The notes beneath the pieces were generated by a model. That model was not told the DNA's origin. It made no database searches and worked only from the letters and a program-made list of their open reading frames with translations. DNA of 64,000 nucleotides, taken from positions 1 to 64,000 of the forward strand of contig QHUM01000042.1 in the NCBI GenBank assembly GCA_003222135.1. The letters are read 5' to 3'. Made by a program: the position numbers and the translations under genes. Position 1 is the stretch's first letter; each line of letters begins with the position of its first letter. This document shows positions 54,601 to 62,970 of this stretch, piece by piece. Source of the stretch: Gemmatimonadota bacterium (GTDB lineage Bacteria; Gemmatimonadota; Gemmatimonadetes; Gemmatimonadales; GWC2-71-9).

Positions 54601-55299
54601 CCCGAGGTCCTCGGGGGGACGCTCGAGGGGGCGGAGCGTCTCGAGGCGGCCACGCTGGACCACGTCGTGTTCTTGAACCGGGGCGGGAAGTTCGCAGCAG
54701 TGCCTTTACCCGCCGAGGCGCAATTCGCTCCGGCGTTCTATGCCGGCGTGGCGGACTTCGACGGCGACGGGCACGAGGACCTGTTTCTGGCGCAGAACTT
54801 CTTCCCCACAGAGATCGGGACACCACGCTACGACGCCGGTCGCGGGCTGCTGCTCCTCGGGAAGGGCGACGGCACGCTCGTGCCGGTCCCCGGGGATGTC
54901 TCCGGGATCGCCGTGTACGGTGATCAGCGGGGGGCGGCCTTCGCCGACTACGACGGGGACGGGCGGGTCGACCTCGCGGTATCCCAGAATGGTGCCGAGA
55001 CGAAGCTGTATCACAACGAACATGCCCGGCCCGGCCTGCGGGTGCGTCTGATAGGCCCACGGGGGAACCCCCACGCGATCGGCGCCGTGCTCCGCATCGT
55101 GTACGACGGATCGCGCGGCCCGGCGCGGGAAGTGCATGGTGGGTCGGGCTATTGGTCGCAGAACGGCGCGGTGCAGGTGCTCGGGCTCGAGCAGGGGAAG
55201 CGGCCGGCGGCCCTGTGGGTCCGGTGGCCGGGCGGGAGGGAGAGCGCGGAGCCCCTCGTGGCCGGGCGGCGCGACGTCACCGTGCGCGCGCCCCGTTGA
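51637..55299 (+). CDS. FG-GAP/VCBS repeat protein with ASPIC/UnbV-type end (CRTAC1-like)
   Basis: The 1220-residue protein has a lipoprotein-like signal (ALALVSACRG) and many FG-GAP/VCBS calcium-binding repeats of type DVDGDGxxDLYV (for example VALGDVDGDGLPDVYL, VFADVDGDGDLDLLV, ALADLDGDGDLDLFV). An ASPIC/UnbV-like segment recurs in each half. The layout looks like two CRTAC1-type propellers in tandem. Such lipoproteins often accompany SusCD pairs and are probably surface-located. The TTG start at 51637 is supported by GGAG 10 nt upstream. No ATG is available nearby. Confidence 0.86.
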   Translation: MRYLSAALALVSACRGAAPAWHEEAGYRWRELRVARRGGPGFAQLPASRTGIRFTNSVTLDSALWNRHLAQGGGVALGDVDGDGLPDVYLTSNQGSNVLYKNLGDWRFEDVTARAGVALTGRHSTGAVFADVDGDGDLDLLVSTLGGGVALFVNDGHGVFIERTAEAGLASRAGSMTMTLSDVDGDGHLDLYVANYKTRTAMDVYPPQERAFDQVVRPVGKRFEVVPKFQQEYRVVDRPEYGLVSMQQRADPDGFYLNDGKGHFTLVPWTSARFRDETGKPLRAAPEYFALSAKFTDVDGDGAPDLYVCDDFEDPDFLWLNDGNGTFREAPRLALRSTSNSSMAVDFSDVDRDGQVDIFVADMLGRGPRRKTEVPTHTPLPKLVGQIDDRPQWQRNTLLKNRGDGTFAEIAGFAGVEASDWSWDAQFLDVDLDGYEDLLITTGHLWDVMDADTWERARTTFSGPEWRRELAQFPKLALPSVAFRNNGDLTFSEVGRRWGFGADDAISHGMAMADLDGDGALDVVVNRLGSPAAVFRNLASAARVAVRLRGQAPNTAAAGSKIRVLGGPVAVQQKEVVLGGSYLSGSDPLYSFAAGKAQELTIEVDWRRGAHSVIRHVSPNREYEIVEPPATPSVTPSPQPPAPWFRDVSPRLDHRHVDTPYNDWARQPLLPQALSRLGPGITWYDVDDDGAEDLLITSGAGGALAYYRNEQGRFTKVRLHLPLARYDETTVLPLPDGDGGTVLLVGESSYESRTPAEAAAVPSVLAVVPRTGATLPVVPGDVASIGPLALADLDGDGDLDLFVGGRVLPGAYPKPPSSRLFRNDGGRFVRDETNTPLFDRVGLVSAAVFSDVNGDGWPDLILAPEWGSLKLFLNDHGRLRDASAEWGLDRWVGRWNGVTTGDLNGDGRLDIVATSWGRNTRYHVDAAHPLLLYYGNFTGSHRWDMVEAQYDDRLHAVAPLTPLGRLMTALPAVRFRTRTFAAYANATLPEVLGGTLEGAERLEAATLDHVVFLNRGGKFAAVPLPAEAQFAPAFYAGVADFDGDGHEDLFLAQNFFPTEIGTPRYDAGRGLLLLGKGDGTLVPVPGDVSGIAVYGDQRGAAFADYDGDGRVDLAVSQNGAETKLYHNEHARPGLRVRLIGPRGNPHAIGAVLRIVYDGSRGPAREVHGGSGYWSQNGAVQVLGLEQGKRPAALWVRWPGGRESAEPLVAGRRDVTVRAPR

Positions 55300-55391
55300 G
55301 CCGGGCCTCTTGCGACCCTCTCTATCGCAAGCCACGTTTGACCCCCGGTTTCGGCCGTCGTGCAGTCCCACTTGGTTCACGGAGGTGAATC

Positions 55392-55463
55392 ATGTGCCAC
55401 GCCTCGTTCGCTCATCGATATCGTCCCTCAACAGCACTCCCACAGCATCGATGTAAGCGGTAA
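55392..55463 (+). CDS. Possible 23-residue leader peptide
   Basis: Inside the 252-bp gap before the second SusC gene, a strong ribosome-binding site (GGAGGTGA, 55381-55388) precedes an ATG opening a 23-codon frame rich in Arg and His and ending in TAA at 55461. A hairpin CTTGCGA/TCGCAAG lies just upstream (55310-55332). It may be translated as a leader peptide, but nothing proves it; codon use is not informative at this length. Confidence 0.3.
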   Translation: MCHASFAHRYRPSTALPQHRCKR

Positions 55464-55551
55464 GCGGTCATCGCGGCACACCGACCAAGTCTCCCGCCGG
55501 GGGGCTTGGTATTGCTGGCGTGCAAACCTCTCTTCGGATGAGGACAGACCG

Positions 55552-58500
55552 ATGAACATTTCATCTATTCGGCAGCTGATCGGTGTCGCAGCAGGGGTCG
55601 TGCTGCTCGCCGGCGTCGTGTCGTCGGGAGCCGCTCAGCAGGGCTCGATCGCCGGGCGGGTGACGGATCAAACGTCCCAACAGCCCGTGTCCGGTGCGCA
55701 GGTGGTGGTCGAAGGCTCTGTGCTGCGGGCGCAAACGAATCAGGAGGGGCGTTACCGAATCGAACGGTTGCCGCTGGGGGCGTACCGGGTTCAAGTGCGC
55801 CTCATCGGCTACGCCACTGCCGTTCGCTCTGTCACGCTGACGGCCGGCGAGACCGCTCAGCTCGACTTCACGCTCACGGCCGCTCCAGTCTCGTTGGAGG
55901 GCGTCACCGTCGTTGCAGCGACCGGTGAGGAGCAGCGTGCCCGCGAGATCCCCAATACCGTTTCGCACATCGACGCCTCAAAGATCAACCAAGAGGCGTT
56001 GCCCACGAACCTTGCGGACCTCCTCAACGCGCGCGCGCCGGGTGTTCAGGTGCTGCCGTCGGGTGGCACGACCGGCACGGGCTCTCGCATCCGGATTCGC
56101 GGCGCGACCAGTGTCTCGCTTTCCAACGAGCCGATCATCGTAGTCGACGGAGTCCGTGTGGAGAACGGGGCGGAATCGAATTCCATCGGCGTTGGTGGCC
56201 AGACGCCCTCGCGGCTCAATGATCTCAACCCCGACGAGATCGAGTCGATCGAGATCGTGAAAGGCCCCGCCGCCACGTCGCTATACGGCACCGATGCGGT
56301 GAACGGCGCCATTCAGATCAGGACCAAGCGGGGCCGGCCGGGGCCGACCAGGTGGACCGGCTACGTGGAGGGAGGCGCCCTCAACGACCACGCCGACTGG
56401 CCGGCGAACTTTACCTCCCGCACCAATACCGGAGCGTCTTGCTCGTTGACGGCCGCCGCCTTGCCGCCCGGGGCGACCGGCGCGTGTGTGATCGACACCG
56501 TTCGCAGCTTCAACCCCCTTAAGGTCTTCAGCCCGTTCCAGACCGGCAGCCGTCAGCAATACGGGCTGAGCGCCTCGGGTGGCAGCGAAGCGACGACATT
56601 TTTCTTGTCTGGCGATTTCGAACGAGAGAAGGGCGTGTACCATCCGAACGATCTGCGGCGCGTCAGCCTGCGGGCCAACGTCCGCAACCAAGTCAGTCGC
56701 TTGCTCGACATTGCGGTTTCGACGGGCTATGTGTCCAGCAAACTCGGCTTGCCCCAAAACGACAACAATTCAGCGGGCATCGCGTCCAGCGGGCTACTCG
56801 GCTGCGCGCAGCTGGCCTGTCCCATTGACACCGCCAAACACGGGTACGGATTCCTCACGCCGGACCAGGCCTTTAATATCTTCGTGGCCCAGGGCATCGA
56901 GCGCTTCACCGGCAGCCTCAACGCAAATTTCCGGCCGACGAGCTTCCTCAGTATTCGCGCCGTGGCTGGGACGGATGTCACGAACCGCTTTGACCAACAG
57001 ACCATCCCCCCCGGACTCGTTCCGCTGAATCAAAACACGTTGGACGGGAACCGGATCTCGAACCGGACGCAGCTGTTCAACTACACGGCTCAGCTCACCT
57101 CCCTGGCGTCGTTCCGCCTGAGCTCGGAACTCGTGTCGAACACGTCGGTGGGGGTGCAGTACTTCAAGAACGTGTTCGCCCAAACGGCGGCGTCGGGCCG
57201 CAAGCTGGCCAAGGGGTCCACCTCCCTCGCGGGCGTGGTCATTCCCACCGTGAACGAAACCACTAACGAATTCGTCACGATCGGCGAGTACGTGCAGGAG
57301 GAAGTGGGGTTGCGTGACCGCGTCTTTTTTACAGGCGCCCTGCGCAACGATCGCAACTCGGCGTTCGGGAGTTCGTTCGGCACCATCGTGTATCCCAAGG
57401 TGGGAGGATCGTGGGTGATCTCCGACGAACCGTTCTTCCCTCGGTCCGATCTCATGAACTCGGTGCGGTTGCGAGCCGCGTGGGGCAGATCGGGTCGCCA
57501 GCCAGGGCCGAATGATGCCATCGCGTTCTTCAATCCGGTCGCCGTCGCCGCCAGCGGCGATGTTCCTGGCATCACCGACAGCAGCGTGGGCAACCAGAGC
57601 CTCAAGCCGGAGCGGACGAGCGAGTGGGAGGCTGGCTTCGACGCCGACCTCTGGCGTCAGCGGGTGCACCTCGAATTCACGTACTACGATAAGTCCTCCA
57701 AGGACGCCCTGATTCGCCGACGCCTCGCGCCGTCGTTGGGGGTGAGTACCGACCAGTTCCTGAACCTCGGCCAGGTCAGCAACAAAGGTGTCGAGATCCA
57801 GCTCAGCGCTCAGCCGGTCAACACACCGCGCTTCTCCTGGAACTTGACCGCGAGTGCATGGGGAAACCGTAACCGGCTGATCGACTTGGGGATCGACCCC
57901 GCGACCGGCAAGAAGATCAAACCGATCATCTTCGGCTTGGGTGGTGCCTCACAGCGGCACCAGGAAGGCTACCCGCTGGGCGGGTATTGGGATTTCCCGT
58001 TCACCTTCAACGACGCGAACAAGGACGGGCTCATCGCGGCGTCCGAGGTGACGGTCGGACCCGCCCAGGTGTTCCAGGGCACGCCGCTGCCGACCCATGG
58101 CGGGACGGTGAGCACCGAGGTCAGCTTCCTGCGCCATTTCCGGCTGTACGGTCTCTTCGACGGGCGTTTCGGCAACAAGCTGGACAACAGCACCGAGGAG
58201 TTTCGTTGCCTCCTCGGGATATGCCGAGGCCGGCGCGACCCCAAAGCCTCGCTCGCCGATCAAGCGCGGGCAGTGGCGACAGTGTTCAACGGACTCGAAA
58301 CCGGCTATTTCGAGGACGCGGGGTTCGTCAAGCTCCGGGAAGTGTCGTTGACCTTTTTCGCGCCGGAGACTTGGGCGAGCAGACTCGGCGCGAGCGGGTT
58401 GAGCGTGACCCTGACCGGGCGGAACCTCGTCACCTGGACGAACTACACCGGGGTTGATCCGGAGTTGAACGACGCCGGGCAGTCCAACTTCAACACGGCA

Positions 58501-58560
58501 GACTTCCTCACACAGCCGCCGGTGCGATACTTCATCGCCCGCGTCAACCTGACCTTCTGA
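55552..58560 (+). CDS. SusC/RagA-type TonB-dependent outer-membrane receptor (2)
   Basis: The 1002-residue protein has a signal peptide (to about 28), a CarboxypepD_reg domain (GSIAGRVTDQTSQQPVSGAQVVVE), a plug (IIVVDGVRVENG; IEIVKGPAATSLYGTDAVNGAIQI) and a barrel ending GRVNLTF-like (FIARVNLTF). It differs from receptor 1 in the plug and extracellular loops, so the substrate is likely different. It is followed 11 bp later by its SusD partner. Confidence 0.94.
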   Translation: MNISSIRQLIGVAAGVVLLAGVVSSGAAQQGSIAGRVTDQTSQQPVSGAQVVVEGSVLRAQTNQEGRYRIERLPLGAYRVQVRLIGYATAVRSVTLTAGETAQLDFTLTAAPVSLEGVTVVAATGEEQRAREIPNTVSHIDASKINQEALPTNLADLLNARAPGVQVLPSGGTTGTGSRIRIRGATSVSLSNEPIIVVDGVRVENGAESNSIGVGGQTPSRLNDLNPDEIESIEIVKGPAATSLYGTDAVNGAIQIRTKRGRPGPTRWTGYVEGGALNDHADWPANFTSRTNTGASCSLTAAALPPGATGACVIDTVRSFNPLKVFSPFQTGSRQQYGLSASGGSEATTFFLSGDFEREKGVYHPNDLRRVSLRANVRNQVSRLLDIAVSTGYVSSKLGLPQNDNNSAGIASSGLLGCAQLACPIDTAKHGYGFLTPDQAFNIFVAQGIERFTGSLNANFRPTSFLSIRAVAGTDVTNRFDQQTIPPGLVPLNQNTLDGNRISNRTQLFNYTAQLTSLASFRLSSELVSNTSVGVQYFKNVFAQTAASGRKLAKGSTSLAGVVIPTVNETTNEFVTIGEYVQEEVGLRDRVFFTGALRNDRNSAFGSSFGTIVYPKVGGSWVISDEPFFPRSDLMNSVRLRAAWGRSGRQPGPNDAIAFFNPVAVAASGDVPGITDSSVGNQSLKPERTSEWEAGFDADLWRQRVHLEFTYYDKSSKDALIRRRLAPSLGVSTDQFLNLGQVSNKGVEIQLSAQPVNTPRFSWNLTASAWGNRNRLIDLGIDPATGKKIKPIIFGLGGASQRHQEGYPLGGYWDFPFTFNDANKDGLIAASEVTVGPAQVFQGTPLPTHGGTVSTEVSFLRHFRLYGLFDGRFGNKLDNSTEEFRCLLGICRGRRDPKASLADQARAVATVFNGLETGYFEDAGFVKLREVSLTFFAPETWASRLGASGLSVTLTGRNLVTWTNYTGVDPELNDAGQSNFNTADFLTQPPVRYFIARVNLTF

Positions 58561-58571
58561 GCGAGGCGCCC

Positions 58572-60065
58572 ATGCGAACCACGATCCTACAGGGAGCCGA
58601 CCGGAACGGTGGGAGCGTCCGCCGCTCCGCACGCCGACTCGCGCTACTCTTGTCGGCGTGCCTCGTCCTTCCTGACGCGGGCTGCAGGGATCCGCTGAAC
58701 GTCCACAGCCCGGATATCGTCACGCCCGATAACCTGAACGACCCACGTGCCCTGCCGGCCATACGAGCCGGGGCCATCGGAGACTTCACGTTGGCATACA
58801 GCGGATCCGGGGCCCAGGGATCCGGTGGCACCACCGAGGGGATCATCATGACCACCGGTCTGCTCGGTGATGAATGGATCAATTCCGAAACCTTTCCAAC
58901 GCGAATCGAAGTCGACGCCCGCCGCATCCAGGTGAACAACGCCACGATGCAGACGGTGTTCCGCGATCTGAGCCGCGCCCGTCGAGCGGCCGAGTTCGCA
59001 GCGGATAAGTATCGTGCACTGGCCGACACGACGGCTTCGAGCGGGTTCCCGGAGATGTTGGCGCTGGCCGGACTCACGTACGTCTTCTTCGCGGAGAACT
59101 ACTGTTCGGGCGTCCCCTTCAGTAGGGCGAGCGAGAGTGGCACGTTCACTTTTGGTCCGGCGCTGACGACCACGCAAATCCTCGACACGGCCATCTCGCG
59201 GTTTAACGCCGCGCTAGCGGCAGCGAGCGCCTTGGACATAACCAAAGGAGTCAGCGCCGGCACCAAAGCGCTCATTACCAACCTGGCAACGGTAGGGAAG
59301 GCACGTGCTCAGCTGGATGAGGACAGCCTCGCGACGGCGGCGGCGACGGTGGCCGCTGTGCCGACGACCTTCGTGTACTTCGCGGAGCACTCAGAGATTA
59401 CGACGCGCGAAAACAACGGTGTCTTCAACGGCAACACGATCTTCAAGCGGTACTCGGTGGCCGATAAAGAGGGAGGCAACGGGCTGCCGTTCCGGTCGGT
59501 CGCCGATCCCCGCACTCCGTCCCGTCGTCTGCCCGCCGCGAACCGGGGCTTCGACGGAGCAACGCCGCAGTTCGACAACCTGCGCTTCGGCACACGCAGC
59601 GCTCCGGTCCCGATCGCGACGGGTCTTGAAGCGCGTCTCATTGAAGCGGAAGCGGCGTTGCAGGCTGGGGATTTCGCGACGTTCCTGTCCAAGCATAACG
59701 CCTTGCGGCAAACACCTCCCCCCTACATCGGCACCGACACCGTCGGGCCGGCGATCCAGACGGTCGCACCGTTAGCCACTCTGAGCGCCGCGGATACCGT
59801 CGCCGCGGGCAGTGCGGTCAATCTGCATTTCGCCGAGCGCGCGCGCTGGCTCTGGCTGTCGGCCCATCGTCTCAGCGACTTGCGTCGTCTCGTGCGTCAG
59901 TACGGGCGTCTAGCGGATGCGGTGTTTCCTACGGGGCCGTACTTCAAGGCACAATTCTCAGCCTACGGTACGGACGTGAACTTTCCCATTCCGTTCGACG
60001 AGTTCAACAACCCGAACTTGAGCGACCTGCCGCCCACCCAGAGCTGCATCGATCGCAACCCGTAG
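58572..60065 (+). CDS. SusD/RagB-like surface lipoprotein (2)
   Basis: The 497-residue protein has a lipoprotein signal (LLSACLVLPDAGCRDPLNVHSP) and the SusD helical core (FRDLSRARRAAEFAADKYRALAD; MLALAGLTYVFFAENYCSG). Unlike SusD 1 it has no repeat insertion. It is probably a surface lid for receptor 2. A bidirectional terminator follows at 60090. Confidence 0.85.
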   Translation: MRTTILQGADRNGGSVRRSARRLALLLSACLVLPDAGCRDPLNVHSPDIVTPDNLNDPRALPAIRAGAIGDFTLAYSGSGAQGSGGTTEGIIMTTGLLGDEWINSETFPTRIEVDARRIQVNNATMQTVFRDLSRARRAAEFAADKYRALADTTASSGFPEMLALAGLTYVFFAENYCSGVPFSRASESGTFTFGPALTTTQILDTAISRFNAALAAASALDITKGVSAGTKALITNLATVGKARAQLDEDSLATAAATVAAVPTTFVYFAEHSEITTRENNGVFNGNTIFKRYSVADKEGGNGLPFRSVADPRTPSRRLPAANRGFDGATPQFDNLRFGTRSAPVPIATGLEARLIEAEAALQAGDFATFLSKHNALRQTPPPYIGTDTVGPAIQTVAPLATLSAADTVAAGSAVNLHFAERARWLWLSAHRLSDLRRLVRQYGRLADAVFPTGPYFKAQFSAYGTDVNFPIPFDEFNNPNLSDLPPTQSCIDRNP

Positions 60066-60089
60066 CGCGGCCAAGGAGTCCCACAAAAA

Positions 60090-60116
60090 GGGGAGAGGTC
60101 GGTCCGACCTCTCCCC
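60090..60116. terminator. Bidirectional terminator
   Basis: GGGGAGAGGTCGG / CCGACCTCTCCCC forms a 13-bp palindrome (effective loop a few nt) between convergent genes, with AAAAA on its left side giving a T-run for the minus strand. Confidence 0.75.
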
Positions 60117-60143
60117 CCGCCGTCGGCCTGCACCTGCCGCCGT

Positions 60144-60569
60144 TCAGTCCTGCGAGCCGTCCTTGGTACGAATCTCGATGACACCGCCGCCGGCATTGGT
60201 CCCGTAGTAGGTGGTGCCCTCCGCGCCAGTGAGGATATAGATGCTGAAGATCGTCTCCGCGGGGATCTGCTCGAGCACCTTGAAGTCGGAGACCCGCACG
60301 CCATCGAGCATAATGATCGGGGAATCTTCGAGCAGAATGCTGCCGCGACCTCGCCGTTCCATGCTGGCGGGGCGGCCGGTCCGACTCTCATGCGTGCTGA
60401 ACACCGGGGCCGCCCGTTTGATCACTTCCCAGGCGGTCTTGCCTCCCGACTCCTTGATGCGATCCTCGGTGATGAGGATGCCACCGGTCGGGGTGCGGGT
60501 GTTGGCGTGCTGGACGCTCGGGCCGCAGGCGAGGCCGGCGAGAAGCAACGAGGCGGCGCGTACCGTCAT
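60144..60569 (-). CDS. Plug-domain lipoprotein without barrel (2)
   Basis: The 141-residue protein has a lipoprotein-like signal (SLLLAGLACGPS) and a compact TonB-plug-like domain (ILITEDRIKESGGKTAWEVIK; SPIIMLDGVRVSDF; TIFSIYILTGAEGTTYYGTNAGGGVIEIRT, landmarks TTYYGTNAGGGVIEIRT). It has no CarboxypepD_reg domain, unlike 45194-45934. It converges on SusD 2. Its role is unknown; it may gate or present substrate to a receptor. Confidence 0.72.
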   Translation of the reverse strand: MTVRAASLLLAGLACGPSVQHANTRTPTGGILITEDRIKESGGKTAWEVIKRAAPVFSTHESRTGRPASMERRGRGSILLEDSPIIMLDGVRVSDFKVLEQIPAETIFSIYILTGAEGTTYYGTNAGGGVIEIRTKDGSQD

Positions 60570-60664
60570 GTGGGCCTCGATGGTCTAGGAGGACGTACCC
60601 CGACTGCGAATTGTTGCCCGCCCGCAGGCGGGAGTCAAGCCATCGCGCTGGGCTCCGAGGTAGC

Positions 60665-61447
60665 TTGTACACACCTGTGCCACTGCTCTCGTTCATCGTC
60701 CTTGCCCAGATAGCGCTCCCGCCGCCTCGCGGCTACGTCAACGATTTCGCCGGCGTCCTCGACCCCCCGGCGGTGTCGCGCATGGAGGCCGTGATCGCCG
60801 AAGTGCGTGCCAAGAGCCGCGGCGAGATCGCCGTGGTCACGGTCCGGGACATCGGAGACCGCGCGGCGAGCGACCTCGCCCTCCAGATCGGACGCCAGTG
60901 GGGCGTGGGCGCCAAGGGCGCGGCCGGCGATCCGGCGAAGAACCTGGGCGTCGTGGTGCTGCTCGTTCCCTTGAAAAACCACCGCCCCGGTACCGGCCAG
61001 GTGTTCATCGCGACGGGCCGTGGCGCCGAGGGGTTCCTCACCGATGCGCGGGTGGGGCGGATCCGCGACGCGATGACCCCGTACTTGGCGCGCGAGGACT
61101 ATGGCGCTGGGCTCGCGCTGGGCGTCGATTTGATCGCGCAGGCGTTCGCGCGCGAATTCGGGTTCACGCTGACCGGGGAGCCGCCGCCTCCGCCGCCCGA
61201 CGAAACGGGCCAGGTGCCGATCCCCGTGGGCCTGGTGATCGCGGGCGTAGTGTTCCTGATTCTCGTCACGCGCGGGCGCATCCTCTGGTGGATTCTCGCG
61301 CTCGCGCTCAGTAGGTCCGGTGGCGGGCGGGGTGGTGGCTGGGGAGGTGGGGGCTGGGGCGGGGGCGGGGGCGGCTTCAGCGGCGGATTCGGCGGATTCG
61401 GCGGTGGTGGCGGCTTCTCCGGCGGCGGCGCGGGAGGGAGATTCTAA
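60665..61447 (+). CDS. TPM domain protein (YgcG family)
   Basis: The 260-residue protein has a short N-terminal hydrophobic segment, a TPM domain (VNDFAGVLDPPAVSRMEAVIAEV; VFIATGRGAEGFLTDARVGRI), a span at about 200-225 and a Gly/Ser/Phe-rich tail (about 50 residues). This is the usual YgcG/TPM architecture; TPM proteins act in membrane-protein repair or phosphatase-like roles. The start is uncertain: TTG at 60665 or GTG at 60677. A LemA family gene lies downstream, as commonly seen. Confidence 0.85.
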   Translation: MYTPVPLLSFIVLAQIALPPPRGYVNDFAGVLDPPAVSRMEAVIAEVRAKSRGEIAVVTVRDIGDRAASDLALQIGRQWGVGAKGAAGDPAKNLGVVVLLVPLKNHRPGTGQVFIATGRGAEGFLTDARVGRIRDAMTPYLAREDYGAGLALGVDLIAQAFAREFGFTLTGEPPPPPPDETGQVPIPVGLVIAGVVFLILVTRGRILWWILALALSRSGGGRGGGWGGGGWGGGGGGFSGGFGGFGGGGGFSGGGAGGRF

Positions 61448-61449
61448 CG

Positions 61450-62160
61450 ATGGCGACCATGACGGTGGAGCGGTTTGCGGAGTCCGTCGCCGCCGCGTTG
61501 GGCGACCGACTCGTCGCGCTGCTGCTGTACGGCTCGGCCGCCCGCGGCACGCACGTGGCGGGCCGCTCGGACGTGAACACACTGCTCATCTGTGACGCGG
61601 TGGACGAAGCCCTGTTCGCGGGTCTCGAGCCCGCGGTGCGGGACTGGGGGCGCGCCGGTCACCCGGCGCCGCTCATCCTCACGGAGCGGGAGTGGCGCAC
61701 CTCGGCCGACGCGTTTCCGATCGAGTACGAGGACATCCGCGAGGCCCATCGGGTGCTCGCGGGCCGCGATCCCTGGCGCGGCGTGACGGTGCAGCGTGAG
61801 CACCTGCGCGACCAGCTCGAGCACGAGCTGATGGGGAAGCTCGTGCGGCTGCGCCAGGCGTACGCCGCGCTGCGGGGTGATCCGAAACAGCTGGCGCGAG
61901 TGATCGTAGGGAGCGCCGCGGGATTCTTCACGATGCTGCGGGCGACGCTGCGCCTGGCCGGCAAGACACCTCCCGTCCCGCCGGATGCGTTGGTCCGGGA
62001 GGCCGGGGCGCTGATGGGATTCGCGCCGGAGCGACTCGCGGCGCTCGAGGCGCACGCCCGCGGCGAGGGGCAGCTCAAGCTGGCGCCGGGTGATCCGCTC
62101 CCGTTGGCCTATCTGGCGGCGGTGGCGCACACCGCCGAGTTCGTCAATCGACTGGCGTAG
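61450..62160 (+). CDS. Nucleotidyltransferase-superfamily protein
   Basis: The 236-residue protein has a minimal nucleotidyltransferase signature GSAARG (28-33) and SDVN (40-43). The canonical second Asp of DxD is Asn here, which makes catalysis uncertain. The remainder is helical and could be a HEPN-like or substrate-binding half (HELMGKLVRLRQAYAALRGD). It starts 2 bp after the TPM gene. Possible kanamycin-nucleotidyltransferase-like fold; the substrate is unknown. Confidence 0.65.
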   Translation: MATMTVERFAESVAAALGDRLVALLLYGSAARGTHVAGRSDVNTLLICDAVDEALFAGLEPAVRDWGRAGHPAPLILTEREWRTSADAFPIEYEDIREAHRVLAGRDPWRGVTVQREHLRDQLEHELMGKLVRLRQAYAALRGDPKQLARVIVGSAAGFFTMLRATLRLAGKTPPVPPDALVREAGALMGFAPERLAALEAHARGEGQLKLAPGDPLPLAYLAAVAHTAEFVNRLA

Positions 62161-62198
62161 CGTGAGGGATCGAGCATAGGTCATCCAGTCTGTTTGTC

Positions 62199-62292
62199 CC
62201 CACCCTGAAGGGTGGGCTCGGCGAAACAGTGTGCTGAAGCACACTCGTGTCCTTTAGGACAGTGCTGTGCCGAGCCCACGCTTTAGCGTGGG
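62199..62292. repeat. REP-like palindrome cluster (BIME-like)
   Basis: Four short perfect hairpins with two-base loops follow each other: CCCACCCT-GA-AGGGTGGG (62199-62216), AGTGTGCT-GA-AGCACACT (62228-62245), GTCCT-TT-AGGAC (62249-62260) and CCCACGCT-TT-AGCGTGGG (62275-62292). The outer part also pairs (GGGCTCGGC 62214 with GCCGAGCCC 62269). This is the look of an inverted pair of REP units. Confidence 0.75.
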
Positions 62293-62295
62293 AAT

Positions 62296-62338
62296 CACGA
62301 ACCGAACGCATTGCAGGGCACGAACCGAACACATTGCA
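62296..62338 (+). repeat. Two 20-bp direct repeats upstream of the LemA gene
   Basis: CACGAACCGAACGCATTGCA (62296-62315) recurs at 62319-62338 with one mismatch and a 23-bp period, immediately before the LemA ribosome-binding site. It may be an operator or a duplication at the edge of the REP-like cluster. Confidence 0.7.
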
Positions 62339-62352
62339 TTGAAGGGAGTGAT

Positions 62353-62937
62353 ATGCTCGTGACTGCACGCATCCGCCGGTGGATGTCAGGCCTGGTCCTG
62401 GTCGTCGCGTTGGGCGGCGCGGGCTGCGGCTACAACACCATCCAGACGTACGACGAGCAGGTGAACGCCGCCGCGGCCCAGATCAAGGTGCAGCTGCAGC
62501 GACGCGCCGACCTCGTCCCCAATCTGGTCGAGACGGTGAAGGGCTACGCCAAGCAGGAGCAGACCGTGTTCATCGAGGTGGCGCAGGCCAGGGCCAAGCT
62601 GGCGGGGGCGGTGCAGAGCGGCGACCTGCAGCAGATGGCGCAGGCGAACGCCCAGCTCACCGCGCCGCTCGGCAGGTTGCTCGCGATCGCGGAGAACTAC
62701 CCGCAGCTCAAGTCGAACGAGAACTTCCGCGCGCTCCAGGACCAGCTCGAGGGGACCGAAAACCGCATCGCCGTCGCGCGCCAGGACTACAACGACGCGG
62801 TGAACCGCTACAACGCCTACATCCGGCGCTTCCCGCAGGTGTTGACGGCGAAGATCCTGGGCAAGGGGCCGCGCCCGTACTTCGAGCTCGAGTCACCCGG
62901 CGCGGCGCAGGCGCCCAAGGTTGACTTCTCGAAGTAG
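62353..62937 (+). CDS. LemA family protein
   Basis: The 194-residue protein has a lipoprotein-like N-terminus (LGGAGCGYNTIQTYDEQV) and the LemA helical bundle (QLQRRADLVPNLVETVKGYAKQEQTVF; NYPQLKSNENFRALQDQLEGTENRIAVARQDYN, landmarks RADLVPNLVETVKGYA and LEGTENRIAVARQDYN). Function is unknown; it frequently neighbours TPM proteins, as here. The ATG at 62353 is preceded by GAAGGGAG. Confidence 0.92.
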   Translation: MLVTARIRRWMSGLVLVVALGGAGCGYNTIQTYDEQVNAAAAQIKVQLQRRADLVPNLVETVKGYAKQEQTVFIEVAQARAKLAGAVQSGDLQQMAQANAQLTAPLGRLLAIAENYPQLKSNENFRALQDQLEGTENRIAVARQDYNDAVNRYNAYIRRFPQVLTAKILGKGPRPYFELESPGAAQAPKVDFSK

Positions 62938-62970
62938 GTTTCGTCGGTCCTTGACGCGAGGAGCGGGTGC

